A stretch of DNA of 31,468 nucleotides from Paenalcaligenes sp035302345 (GTDB lineage: Bacteria; Pseudomonadota; Gammaproteobacteria; Burkholderiales; Burkholderiaceae_B): positions 1-31,468 of the forward strand of contig DATGSS010000010.1 of assembly GCA_035302345.1 (NCBI GenBank), written 5' to 3'. The translations under genes and the position numbers were made by a program. Of this stretch, positions 7,991-15,490 are shown one piece after another. The notes below the pieces were generated by a model that did no database searches, was not told the DNA's origin, and was given only the letters and a program-made list of their open reading frames with translations. Position 1 is the stretch's first letter; every line of letters starts with the position of its first letter.

Positions 7991-9574
7991 CTATGGCGCT
8001 TTTAACCAAAGTTGCGGATTAACGGGCTGACCTTGATGACGAATTTCAAAATAAAGTCCAGCCTCTACCTGCCCACCAGTGGCCCCCACACGTGCCACCT
8101 CGTCACCGGTGCGGACCTGCTCGCCCACCTGTTTAAGCAAACTTTGGTTATGTCCATATACCGTCAGATAGCCCTGCCCGTGGTCAATGATGAGCAAATT
8201 GCCAAAGCCGCTCAGCCAATCGGCATATACAACCTCTCCAGCTGCTATGGCGCGGGCGGGGCTGCCCTCGCTGGCTTGGATGATAATGCCACGCCAAGTC
8301 CCACCATCAGGACGCTCGGCACCAAATCGGCCTTGTATCACTCCTTGGGCGGGCATGGGTGCCCCCTTTTGCAAGCCGTTGGCTTGGGCCGGTGCTGGCG
8401 TCGATGCAGAGGGTGCTGCAGCTGTTTCCTTTGAACTCTGTGGTGCTTTGGCAGTTTCTGCAGGACGCTGCGCATCGGCACCGGCATCAGCATCTGTATC
8501 TGCTGATGGCGCCGGCTCAATGCGTTCTTCACGTATTTTAGGGGCTTCATCACGACGCCTCTGGGCCTTTAATTCCTCCAAGGACGGTGCCTGGGCGAGA
8601 TCCCCCTCTCGGACCCCTTGTTGGCCGATACGCAATTGACGCGCCAAACGTAAGGCCTCTTGTTGCTCTCGTTGGCGGGCTTGTTCGGCGGCTTGGGCCC
8701 GCTCACGGCGAGCCTGCTGGGCCTGCTCTTCAGACTGCCGACGCAGTTGTTGCGCCTCGTCCTCGGCGGCCTGACGCGCCTGCTCTGCTGCTTGACGAGC
8801 GGCCTCTTGGGCTGCCGCCCGCTCGGCAGCCCGATGAGCTTTAATTTCGGCTTCTAGTCCCTCAACCAGTGCCCCCAGCCGTGCCTCATCTGCCTGTGCC
8901 TGATCGGCCTGCCCACGTTGAGCAACGAGTTCGCTCTCGATTTCTGCCAGTAAGTCTTGGTGTTGTGCAAAATCTTTTTTCAGCTCGGCCTGCTCGGTCT
9001 GGGTTTGGGATTGCAATTGAGCTGTTTTTTCCTGAGCCTGTTTTGTTTGCTGCTGGATCTGTTGGAGCTGTTGCAATACCTGATTAAGGGCTTTCACGCC
9101 CTGCGCCTGAGCCTCTGTGACATAGCCCAAGTAGTGCAACTCGCGTTGAATTTCATTAGGGTCCTGTGCCGACAATAATGCCACCCAAGGGGACAACCCC
9201 CCTGCATATTGGGCCCGTAATTGTTCGGCCAGGCGCTTTTGTAATTCTTTTTTATAGCGGCTTTGCTCGGCATAATCTGCCTCGAGCGATTGCAGCTTGT
9301 TTTCCGTGTCGGATAATTCGGTGGCCAATCGATCTAGTGTTTGGCCGCGCTTTGAGATGGCGGCCTCGACATCGCGCAACTGCTCGCGGACATCATCACG
9401 CTGTCCTTGTGTGCGTTCGATCTCGCGTTGCAATTGCTGCACACGCTGTTGCAACTGCTCGCGCTGAGCCTGCGTGCGTGCGCGCTGCTCTTCGAGAGCA
9501 GCATCAGCCCAACTTGCTTGTGCCCCTAATAAAGTGCACAAGCCACATAAAATGGCGATAGTTTTGGCGCGCAC
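7991..9574 (-). CDS. envC: Murein hydrolase activator EnvC-like (degenerate LytM/M23 domain)
   Basis: A secreted protein of 527 residues: signal peptide (about 1–24, ending QASWADA), long coiled coil from residue 26 to about 120, a second very Gln/Ala/Arg-rich helical region (about 160–340), a Pro/Ala-rich linker (about 350–405) and a C-terminal LytM fold (about 410–525). The LytM zinc ligands appear lost: the first His…Asp site reads RGIIIQ, and the usual HxH near the end reads LYFEIR. That is the hallmark of EnvC-type activators, which switch on amidases for septum splitting rather than cutting peptidoglycan. The start is GTG at 9574, preceded by AAGGAG (9580–9585). It lies 23 bp downstream of gpmA. 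The helical linker is long and of low complexity. Confidence 0.9.
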   Translation of the reverse strand: MRAKTIAILCGLCTLLGAQASWADAALEEQRARTQAQREQLQQRVQQLQREIERTQGQRDDVREQLRDVEAAISKRGQTLDRLATELSDTENKLQSLEADYAEQSRYKKELQKRLAEQLRAQYAGGLSPWVALLSAQDPNEIQRELHYLGYVTEAQAQGVKALNQVLQQLQQIQQQTKQAQEKTAQLQSQTQTEQAELKKDFAQHQDLLAEIESELVAQRGQADQAQADEARLGALVEGLEAEIKAHRAAERAAAQEAARQAAEQARQAAEDEAQQLRRQSEEQAQQARRERAQAAEQARQREQQEALRLARQLRIGQQGVREGDLAQAPSLEELKAQRRRDEAPKIREERIEPAPSADTDADAGADAQRPAETAKAPQSSKETAAAPSASTPAPAQANGLQKGAPMPAQGVIQGRFGAERPDGGTWRGIIIQASEGSPARAIAAGEVVYADWLSGFGNLLIIDHGQGYLTVYGHNQSLLKQVGEQVRTGDEVARVGATGGQVEAGLYFEIRHQGQPVNPQLWLKAP

Positions 9575-9597
9575 ACAGTCTCCTTTGCCACCAGTAA

Positions 9598-10344
9598 TTA
9601 GCTACCTTGGCCTTGTTTTTTAACCTCATCCAGTTGTGCAGCGATTTGATCGGCATCGCCCAAATAATAATCGCGCACAGGGGTGAGGTCCTCGTCAAGC
9701 TCGAACACCATGGGCTGCCCAGTGGGCAGGTTAAGCTCTACGATGTCTTCTTCGGAAATATTTTTCAAGTGCTTGATCAAGGCACGCAAGCTGTTGCCGT
9801 GCGCGGTAACCAGCACTTGATTACCCGCCCGTAAAGCAGGCACAATAGCATCATTCCAAAAAGGTACGACGCGTGCGACGGTCTCTTGGAGGCATTCGCC
9901 AGCGGGTAACAAACGGGGGTCCAAATTGCGATAACGCACATCATGAATAGGATGACGAGGATCTTCAAGGGATACTGGCTCGGGGCCTGTTGCGTATGCG
10001 CGACGCCAAATCAATACCTGCTCTTCGCCAAACTTTTCTGCCGTTTCGGCTTTGTTCAACCCTTGTAGGTCACCGTAGTGACGTTCGTTGAGGCGCCAGC
10101 TCTTGGTGACTGGAATATGCATGGCATCCATCGTGTCCAAGACTATCCACATGGTTCGGATGGCCCGCTTGAGCACCGAGGAAAATGCCACATCAAAGTG
10201 CAGGCCCTGCTCCAAGAGCAAACGCCCTGCATTTTCAGCCTGTTGGCGACCCTTTTCGGTCAGGTCTACATCTGACCAGCCGGTAAAGCGATTTTCTCGG
10301 TTCCACTCACTTTCGCCGTGGCGCATCAGTACAAGTTTATACAT
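9598..10344 (-). CDS. gpmA: 2,3-bisphosphoglycerate-dependent phosphoglycerate mutase
   Basis: A glycolytic/gluconeogenic enzyme that interconverts 3- and 2-phosphoglycerate. It starts MYKLVLMRHGESEWN, with the phosphorylated histidine H9, E87 in LNERHYG and the second histidine H182 in TAHGNSLRAL. The 248-residue length equals the cofactor-dependent family (about 250). I chose the ATG at 10344; a GTG at 10353 would add only three residues and sits too near the AGGGG site. First gene of the gpmA–envC–ctpA–moeB run, divergent from the rhodanese gene. Confidence 0.96.
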   Translation of the reverse strand: MYKLVLMRHGESEWNRENRFTGWSDVDLTEKGRQQAENAGRLLLEQGLHFDVAFSSVLKRAIRTMWIVLDTMDAMHIPVTKSWRLNERHYGDLQGLNKAETAEKFGEEQVLIWRRAYATGPEPVSLEDPRHPIHDVRYRNLDPRLLPAGECLQETVARVVPFWNDAIVPALRAGNQVLVTAHGNSLRALIKHLKNISEEDIVELNLPTGQPMVFELDEDLTPVRDYYLGDADQIAAQLDEVKKQGQGS

Positions 10345-10382
10345 AATAAACACAACCCCTAGTATTAAGTTTGGTCCAATTT

Positions 10383-10410
10383 ATAATATCTGACTTTGTC
10401 AGATTGCAAA
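10383..10410 (-). promoter_or_regulatory. Candidate sigma-70 promoter for gpmA, containing a palindrome
   Basis: Read on the minus strand, TTTGCA (10405–10410) and TATTAT (10383–10388) are separated by 16 bases and lie about 40 bp upstream of the gpmA start. The spacer is almost filled by the perfect inverted repeat ATCTGAC-TTT-GTCAGAT (10388–10404), which could be an operator. The hexamers match consensus at 4/6 and 5/6. Confidence 0.4.
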
Positions 10411-10481
10411 CATTAACTAAACCCCAGCAAATGTTCTAGATCTTTTAATTTTGAATCACTTGGCTATATTTAGGAATTACC

Positions 10482-10892
10482 GTGGACTTTCTGCTCAGTC
10501 AAAACAACTTGATTCTGCTGGCCATCGCCATCCTTTCCGGGGCGATGCTGCTTTTTCCCTCGCTGACTCGTGGTCGAGGCGCACAGCGGGTTAATCCAAC
10601 CCAGGCCGTGCAGCTGATTAATCGTGATAATGCACGTCTCATCGATATCCGTGGCGCCGAGCGCTTCAAGGAACAGCATATTACGCAATCGCGCAACATA
10701 CCAGCGGCTAATATTAGCCAACAAACGACCAACTGGGCAAAAGATACCCCAATCATTCTGGTTTGTGATACTGGCCGCAGCACAACGGTGCCAGCAGCGC
10801 AATTACGCAAAGCAGGCTTTACTGCTGTATATTCATTAGAGGGAGGCCTCAATGCTTGGAAGCAAGCCGGCCTGCCTACCAAAAAAGGTTAA
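10482..10892 (+). CDS. Membrane-anchored rhodanese-like sulfurtransferase
   Basis: 136 residues: one N-terminal transmembrane segment (about 8–26), then a single rhodanese domain with the active-site cysteine C95 in VCDTGRS. LIDIRGAERF (53–62) and YSLEGGLNAWKQAGLP are typical rhodanese motifs. The domain probably moves sulfane sulfur or reduces disulfides; no substrate can be inferred. The start is GTG at 10482 with AGGA upstream. It is first in the plus-strand run rhodanese–grxC–secB–gpsA, with 18 bp to grxC. Confidence 0.9.
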   Translation: MDFLLSQNNLILLAIAILSGAMLLFPSLTRGRGAQRVNPTQAVQLINRDNARLIDIRGAERFKEQHITQSRNIPAANISQQTTNWAKDTPIILVCDTGRSTTVPAAQLRKAGFTAVYSLEGGLNAWKQAGLPTKKG

Positions 10893-10910
10893 TAGACATT
10901 CGAGGAGTGT

Positions 10911-11174
10911 ATGGCTAAGGTAATCATGTACAGTACTGCGGTTTGTCCCTTTTGCACGCGTGCAGAGATGCTGCTCAAGCAGCGTGGGGTCACCGAGATT
11001 GAAAAAATCTATATCGATCGCGATCCCGCCGAGCGTGACCACATGATGGAGCGCACTGGCCAGCGCACAGTACCGCAGATTTTTATTAATGACAAACACA
11101 TTGGGGGCTATTCCGATCTGGCCGAGCTCGATAAAGCCGGTGGTCTCAAGCCCTTACTCGAACAAGATTCTTAA
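10911..11174 (+). CDS. grxC: Glutaredoxin 3
   Basis: A small dithiol glutaredoxin (87 residues) that reduces disulfides with glutathione in the cytoplasm. The redox motif CPFC is at 12–15; TVPQIFIN and the glutathione-binding GGYSDLAEL follow. The length matches E. coli Grx3. GAGG lies just upstream of the ATG. It sits 18 bp after the rhodanese gene and 15 bp before secB; a grxC–secB pairing is common in proteobacteria. Confidence 0.96.
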   Translation: MAKVIMYSTAVCPFCTRAEMLLKQRGVTEIEKIYIDRDPAERDHMMERTGQRTVPQIFINDKHIGGYSDLAELDKAGGLKPLLEQDS

Positions 11175-11189
11175 AGGAACTTCTTACTC

Positions 11190-11717
11190 ATGGCCCAACA
11201 GCAACCACAAAACGACCAACAAAATCCTGCCAACCAACCAGAAGGCGAGGCCAAGCCCACCTTTAATTTGCAACGTGTGTACGTCAAAGACATGTCTCTC
11301 GAGATGCCGCACGCCCCGCAAATTTTTCTCGAGCAAGAGACCCCTTCTGTCAATGTTGACATTAACGTCGGGGCCACTCGCCTGGCCGAGAACATCTTTG
11401 AAACAACCGTTGTCGCCACTGTGACAACCCGTCTCAAAGATCAGGTGATGTATCTGGTTGAGGCCACTCAGGCCGGTATTTTCGAGGTCGCCAACATCCC
11501 TGATGATCAGCTTAACCCGCTACTGGGCATCGTATGTCCCACCATGCTTTACCCCTATTTGCGGGCTACCGTCGCTGATGTCATCAATCGCACCTCCCTG
11601 CCCCCGCTGCACCTGTCCGAGGTCAACTTTCAGCGCCTCTACGAGCAGCGCGTGGCCGAAGCTCAGGGCCAGCAGGCTGAACAAGCCGAGCAGGGTGCTT
11701 CTGACAACCAGGAATAA
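11190..11717 (+). CDS. secB: Protein-export chaperone SecB
   Basis: A tetrameric cytoplasmic chaperone that keeps preproteins unfolded and passes them to SecA. The core motif RVYVKDMSLEMPHAPQIF begins near residue 30, and LGIVCPTMLYPYLR and DVINRTSLPPLHLSEVNF are family signatures. At 175 residues it is somewhat longer than the E. coli protein (155), because of a Gln/Asn-rich N-terminus and a Gln/Glu-rich tail. AAGGAA lies upstream of the ATG. It is 15 bp after grxC and 12 bp before gpsA. Confidence 0.97.
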   Translation: MAQQQPQNDQQNPANQPEGEAKPTFNLQRVYVKDMSLEMPHAPQIFLEQETPSVNVDINVGATRLAENIFETTVVATVTTRLKDQVMYLVEATQAGIFEVANIPDDQLNPLLGIVCPTMLYPYLRATVADVINRTSLPPLHLSEVNFQRLYEQRVAEAQGQQAEQAEQGASDNQE

Positions 11718-11729
11718 TTCAATATCGCC

Positions 11730-12824
11730 ATGCCCCAATCAGCTGCAACCCGCCCATCCTCTGCCATTCCCGTCAGTGTTTTGGGGGCAGGCAGCTGGGG
11801 GACGGCATTGGCTACGCTGGCCTGTCGGCGTAGCCCTACCCTCATCTGGGCCCGCAATCCTGACCGCGCCCTAGAAATCACTGACCAACAAACACTCGAG
11901 CACTACCTGCCCGGTGTGCGCTTGCCAGATGAATTGCAGGCGACAGCCGACCTGTCCGAGGCCATCGCTCATGTGTGCGCGGATGACAGCCAGCCAGGCT
12001 TAATTATTTTGGGAGTCCCTGTCGCTGGCCTTGAATCCATTTGTCTACAGCTAGCAGATCTTTTGCCTGCCCAGCGCAAACATCCCATCTTTATCATCCG
12101 CACCAGCAAAGGGTTTCACCCCGACAGTGGCGAGCTCCCTGCGGCTTTAACCCGCACGTGGCTGCCCCAGGCATCTTGGCTGCATACAGGCACTTTGTCG
12201 GGCCCGTCATTTGCTCTCGAGGTTGCACGCGGCCTCCCCGTGGCGCTGACCATAGCTACTGAAAGTGATGCTTTGGCTGAACACTGTGTGGCTACTTTGC
12301 ATGGAGTACAGGCGCGTATTTACCGCAGCCATGACGTACTGGGGGTTGAGATTGGAGGGGCGCTAAAAAACATTATGGCTATTGCCTGCGGCGTGAGTGA
12401 TGGTTTACAGCTGGGCAACAATGCCCGCGCTGCTTTGATTACACGTGGCTTAGCCGAGATACAGCGTATTGGCGCCGTACTAGGCGGCGAACCCGAAACC
12501 TTTATGGGTTTGACTGGTTTAGGCGATCTAGTATTAACAGCCACGGGGGATCTATCACGCAACCGCCAAGTCGGGTTGGCCATCGCGCGTGGCGAGCAGC
12601 AACGCTTTTTACAATCAGGCCTGACTGTCGAGGGTGTACGCTGTGCCTTGGCGGTACAAAAAATTGCGCGCGCCCAACACATCCAAGTCCCCGTGACGGA
12701 CGCTGTCTGCGCGGTGCTCTTTGAGGATATATCCCCCGAGGAGGCCGTCCGACAGTTGCTAGCCCGGGCAGCCCGTACCGAAGGGTTGGCCCCTTTATCA
12801 CCGCCAGAGCCCCCAAAACACTAG
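11730..12824 (+). CDS. gpsA: Glycerol-3-phosphate dehydrogenase [NAD(P)+]
   Basis: Makes sn-glycerol 3-phosphate from dihydroxyacetone phosphate for phospholipid synthesis. The NAD-binding motif is VLGAGSWGTALA (17–28). RTSKGF carries K127, and the catalytic lysine is K213 in EIGGALKNIMAIACG. Substrate-binding motifs GLTGLGDLVLT (260–270) and SRNRQVG are present. The 364-residue length is slightly above the family (about 340), from a short N-terminal extension and a proline-rich tail. The only nearby Shine-Dalgarno-like bases overlap the secB stop. It is last in the operon and is followed by a weak hairpin. Confidence 0.95.
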   Translation: MPQSAATRPSSAIPVSVLGAGSWGTALATLACRRSPTLIWARNPDRALEITDQQTLEHYLPGVRLPDELQATADLSEAIAHVCADDSQPGLIILGVPVAGLESICLQLADLLPAQRKHPIFIIRTSKGFHPDSGELPAALTRTWLPQASWLHTGTLSGPSFALEVARGLPVALTIATESDALAEHCVATLHGVQARIYRSHDVLGVEIGGALKNIMAIACGVSDGLQLGNNARAALITRGLAEIQRIGAVLGGEPETFMGLTGLGDLVLTATGDLSRNRQVGLAIARGEQQRFLQSGLTVEGVRCALAVQKIARAQHIQVPVTDAVCAVLFEDISPEEAVRQLLARAARTEGLAPLSPPEPPKH

Positions 12825-12847
12825 ATGCCAATGCTCTTGGCGTTTTT
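12825..12847 (+). terminator. Probable weak rho-independent terminator after gpsA
   Basis: GCCAA (12827–12831) pairs with TTGGC (12837–12841) over a five-base loop. An outer A-T pair and G-U wobble extend it, and a run of five T follows. The stem is short, so termination may be partial. Confidence 0.45.
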
Positions 12848-12875
12848 CTGTATTTTTAAATAGGTCTTTGGAATC

Positions 12876-13922
12876 ATGACATCATCCTCACTGGCCCCCT
12901 TTTCTTTTTCTAATCTATCGGCATTTACGCGTAGCTTTCGTCACTTTTGGGCTGCAGCATTTCTAATGCTAGTCAGCCTATGCATACCTTTTATGATGGG
13001 CTCTGCACATGCCGCCGAACAGTGGCCCAACCGTAATATCCATTTAGTTGTGCCTTTCCCGGGGGGCTCATCGCCTGATTTACTGGCGCGCACACTGGCA
13101 GAGCATCTTTCGGAATCTTTAGATCAAAATATTGTGGTTGAAAACCGTCCAGGGGCCGGCGGTAATATCGGTACCAGCTACGCTACCCGTGCTGAGCCCG
13201 ATGGCTATACCCTTTTGGTCACAATCAATGGTCCTATTGTGACGGCACCCACGTTATATAAAGAGAGCCTCAATTACGATCCCCAGGCCGACTTGCAGCC
13301 CATCAGCCTAATTGGGACCAGTCCCAATGTGTTGGTGGTCCCCAGAAATTTTCCCGCTGAAACACTAGATGAGTTCGTTGCTTATGCACAAGAACATCCT
13401 GATGAGCTCAACTATGGTTCGGTCGGTGCTGGCAGTGCATCACACCTGAGCATGGCCATGCTAGAACATGCTGCTGATATCGAGTTGACCCACGTACCCT
13501 ACAGTGGTTTCCCACAAATCCTGAATGCTCTGATTGCTGGCGATATACAGGCGTCATTTATGGTGCCCGGGATCGCAATGCCCCAGGTAGAGGCAGGTAA
13601 AATTCGCGCCCTGGCCATCACCAGTCGTGCAGAAAGTCCATTATTACCCAATCTGCCCACTGTCCATGAAAGTGGCTTTGAGGATTTTGAGGCCATCTCT
13701 TGGAATGCCCTCTATGTCCCCAAAGGCACCCCCGATGAAATCGTCGAGCGTTTGAACACGTTATTAGCAGAGATCATGCAAAAAGACGAGGTAGTGACTC
13801 GATTAAACAGCCTATATTTCACGGCCGAGTCCTCGACCCCTGAGGCGATGGATGAGCGCGCCGAGACTGAAAAGGCGACTTGGGACGAGGTCATCGAGCG
13901 CTTGCAGCTCTCGTTAGACTAG
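12876..13922 (+). CDS. Tripartite tricarboxylate transporter receptor (Bug family periplasmic binding protein)
   Basis: A periplasmic solute-binding protein of 348 residues. An unusually long N-terminus ends in a hydrophobic segment and a cleavage site after SAHA (about residue 46). The mature protein begins EQWPNRNIHLVVPFPGGSSPD, the classic Bug opening; RPGAGGNIGT (about 90–99) and YGSVGAGSASHL are ligand-loop motifs. Bug proteins bind carboxylates or related small molecules. No TctA/TctB membrane genes lie nearby, so this is an orphan receptor, as is common in Alcaligenaceae. The ligand is unknown. It may use its own promoter, since a weak terminator separates it from gpsA. Confidence 0.93.
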   Translation: MTSSSLAPFSFSNLSAFTRSFRHFWAAAFLMLVSLCIPFMMGSAHAAEQWPNRNIHLVVPFPGGSSPDLLARTLAEHLSESLDQNIVVENRPGAGGNIGTSYATRAEPDGYTLLVTINGPIVTAPTLYKESLNYDPQADLQPISLIGTSPNVLVVPRNFPAETLDEFVAYAQEHPDELNYGSVGAGSASHLSMAMLEHAADIELTHVPYSGFPQILNALIAGDIQASFMVPGIAMPQVEAGKIRALAITSRAESPLLPNLPTVHESGFEDFEAISWNALYVPKGTPDEIVERLNTLLAEIMQKDEVVTRLNSLYFTAESSTPEAMDERAETEKATWDEVIERLQLSLD

Positions 13923-13948
13923 GCCCTGCCTCATGCTCTGGCTGGGCC

Positions 13949-13976
13949 CTGCCCCGTGCCCTGGCAGTGTTTTTTT
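13949..13976 (+). terminator. Rho-independent terminator after the Bug receptor
   Basis: CTGCC (13949–13953) pairs with GGCAG (13963–13967) and is followed by TG and a run of seven T. It lies in the 55-bp gap before the convergent trmL gene. The stem is only five pairs with a nine-base loop. Confidence 0.55.
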
Positions 13977-13977
13977 A

Positions 13978-14457
13978 TTAAATGCTGCCAGCGTAGCCTT
14001 GTTGTCGCCAAGCCTCATACACAGTAATAGCCACTGCGTTGGATAGATTTAAACTGCGTTGCTGAGGTCGCATGGGCAGACGGATGCGCTGTTCGGGTTC
14101 AAAATGCTCTAAAAACTGTGCACTGAGGCCTGCCGTTTCATTACCAAATACAAACACATCTCCGGGCAAAAAACTCATCGCATCAATCCGCCTAGCACCA
14201 CGCGTAGTTAATGCAAAATGACGTTTTGAAGGGCTACCCGTGGCGGCCAAGGCAGTAGCTAAATCGGCATGCACCTGGACGCGCGCCCATTCGTGATAAT
14301 CTAGCCCAGCGCGCTTTAATTTACTGTTTTCCAGCACAAAACCCAGTGGCTCGACCAGATGCAACTGGGCACCGCTGTTAGCGGCCATGCGAATCACATT
14401 ACCTGTATTCGGTGGGATTTCTGGTGCCACCAAAACTATATGAAAATCCTCGGTCAT
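13978..14457 (-). CDS. trmL: tRNA (cytidine(34)-2'-O)-methyltransferase
   Basis: A SPOUT-fold enzyme that methylates the wobble base of tRNA-Leu with S-adenosylmethionine. Motifs: IVLVAPEIPPNTGNVIR near the N-terminus, VFVFGNETAGL and the C-terminal knot sequence RSLNLSNAVAITVYEAWRQ. From the ATG at 14457 it has 159 residues, the family size. An upstream ATG (14487) is open but has no ribosome-binding site, whereas TAGGA lies five bases before 14457. It follows comF by 48 bp on the minus strand. Confidence 0.92.
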   Translation of the reverse strand: MTEDFHIVLVAPEIPPNTGNVIRMAANSGAQLHLVEPLGFVLENSKLKRAGLDYHEWARVQVHADLATALAATGSPSKRHFALTTRGARRIDAMSFLPGDVFVFGNETAGLSAQFLEHFEPEQRIRLPMRPQQRSLNLSNAVAITVYEAWRQQGYAGSI

Positions 14458-14505
14458 CAGTCCTACCGTTTTATTCACCACATACATAAATGCTCATAAG
14501 CGGCC

Positions 14506-15345
14506 TTAGTTATGAGGCACGCGCGCAAACACAGCAACCCACACCGAATGTGCCCCTGCTTGACTGCAGGCCTGTGCTGCTGCCTGCAAAGTAAAACCAG
14601 TGGTCATCACATCATCCACCAACACGACTTGTGCGCCGCGTACTCGGGTGCTGGCTAAAAATGCTCGTTGCCGATCATAACGCCGTTGTTGTCGTGTACG
14701 CCATTTTTGCGCCTGCTGTGCCTCAGGTGCGGCCTTTTGCCAACGCAACGCATGGACCAATCTAGCTTGTTTAACCTCGGGCACTGCAAAACGAGCCAAC
14801 TCGCAAGCCTGATTAAACCCCCGCGCTTGCAATGCATCTGAGCTGGCCGGAATGGGTACCCACAACGTAGGGCCCACAGGCCGCGGGGCTTCGAGTTTAT
14901 TCCAAGCCTGTCCAAGCAGCTGCCCCATGGGCTTTGCCCATTGCCAGCGCAGCTGCATTTTGAGCCCCTGAATCCAATACATCCAAGGCTGTTCATAATC
15001 CACTACCGCCACTGCACGCTGCCAGCTACGTGGCAAACGACGGCAATCCCGACACAACGAAAAAGGCAACCCTCGGCGACTTGCAGGGCTAGAAACTGGC
15101 GGCATCGCCCTCGTTACCCTCCGTGCTCGTGCAAGCCTCACTGCAGGTGTCGCTGCCAAACGTTGTTGGCAACGCCAGCACCGAGGCACTGCATCCCAAT
15201 CGGTCCGCATGGCCTGTCGACAGGCGCTACAAACCGACCCGCTATCACTGCCCAGGCGGCATAGCACGCACACGGTATTTAGCCATTCTGCTAGTTTCCT
15301 GAGTCCTTGGGTGGGTTTTTGGAGCATCCATTGATGAATACTCAT
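14506..15345 (-). CDS. comF: ComF family protein (zinc-finger plus phosphoribosyltransferase-like)
   Basis: From the ATG at 15345 the product has about 279 residues. The N-terminal part has CxxC pairs at C26/C29, C39/C42, C56/C59 and C98/C101, typical of the ComF zinc-binding region. The C-terminal part is a type I phosphoribosyltransferase fold with the PRPP loop VVLVDDVMTTGFT (240–252) and PIPASSDALQARGFNQ upstream. ComF proteins are linked to DNA uptake or post-uptake processing, but their biochemical role is unsettled. The start is uncertain: the frame is open to 15603 and other candidates are ATGs at 15492 (with an AGG-like site) and 15327. The first would overlap the divergent bioC start. 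Confidence 0.85.
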   Translation of the reverse strand: MSIHQWMLQKPTQGLRKLAEWLNTVCVLCRLGSDSGSVCSACRQAMRTDWDAVPRCWRCQQRLAATPAVRLARARRVTRAMPPVSSPASRRGLPFSLCRDCRRLPRSWQRAVAVVDYEQPWMYWIQGLKMQLRWQWAKPMGQLLGQAWNKLEAPRPVGPTLWVPIPASSDALQARGFNQACELARFAVPEVKQARLVHALRWQKAAPEAQQAQKWRTRQQRRYDRQRAFLASTRVRGAQVVLVDDVMTTGFTLQAAAQACSQAGAHSVWVAVFARVPHN

Positions 15346-15490
15346 ACGTGGATTTACGTGTACAGAATGCCAACCTTGATTACAATGGAAACCCCTTTGG
15401 TGATTTTTAAATCGCGCCCATTGCACAGGATTCTGGCGATAATGACGCAGATGCTTTATCAACTTTTTTATTCCATAGTTTTTTATTTTC

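Noticed and set aside
8012..9561. Several long plus-strand frames opposite envC
   Set aside because: The low-complexity, Gln/Ala/Arg-rich envC sequence keeps other frames open; their products are unlike any family and envC itself is well supported.
7991..9574. Active M23 endopeptidase
   Set aside because: The usual zinc ligands in the first His…Asp site and the HxH motif appear replaced, so an activator role is more likely.
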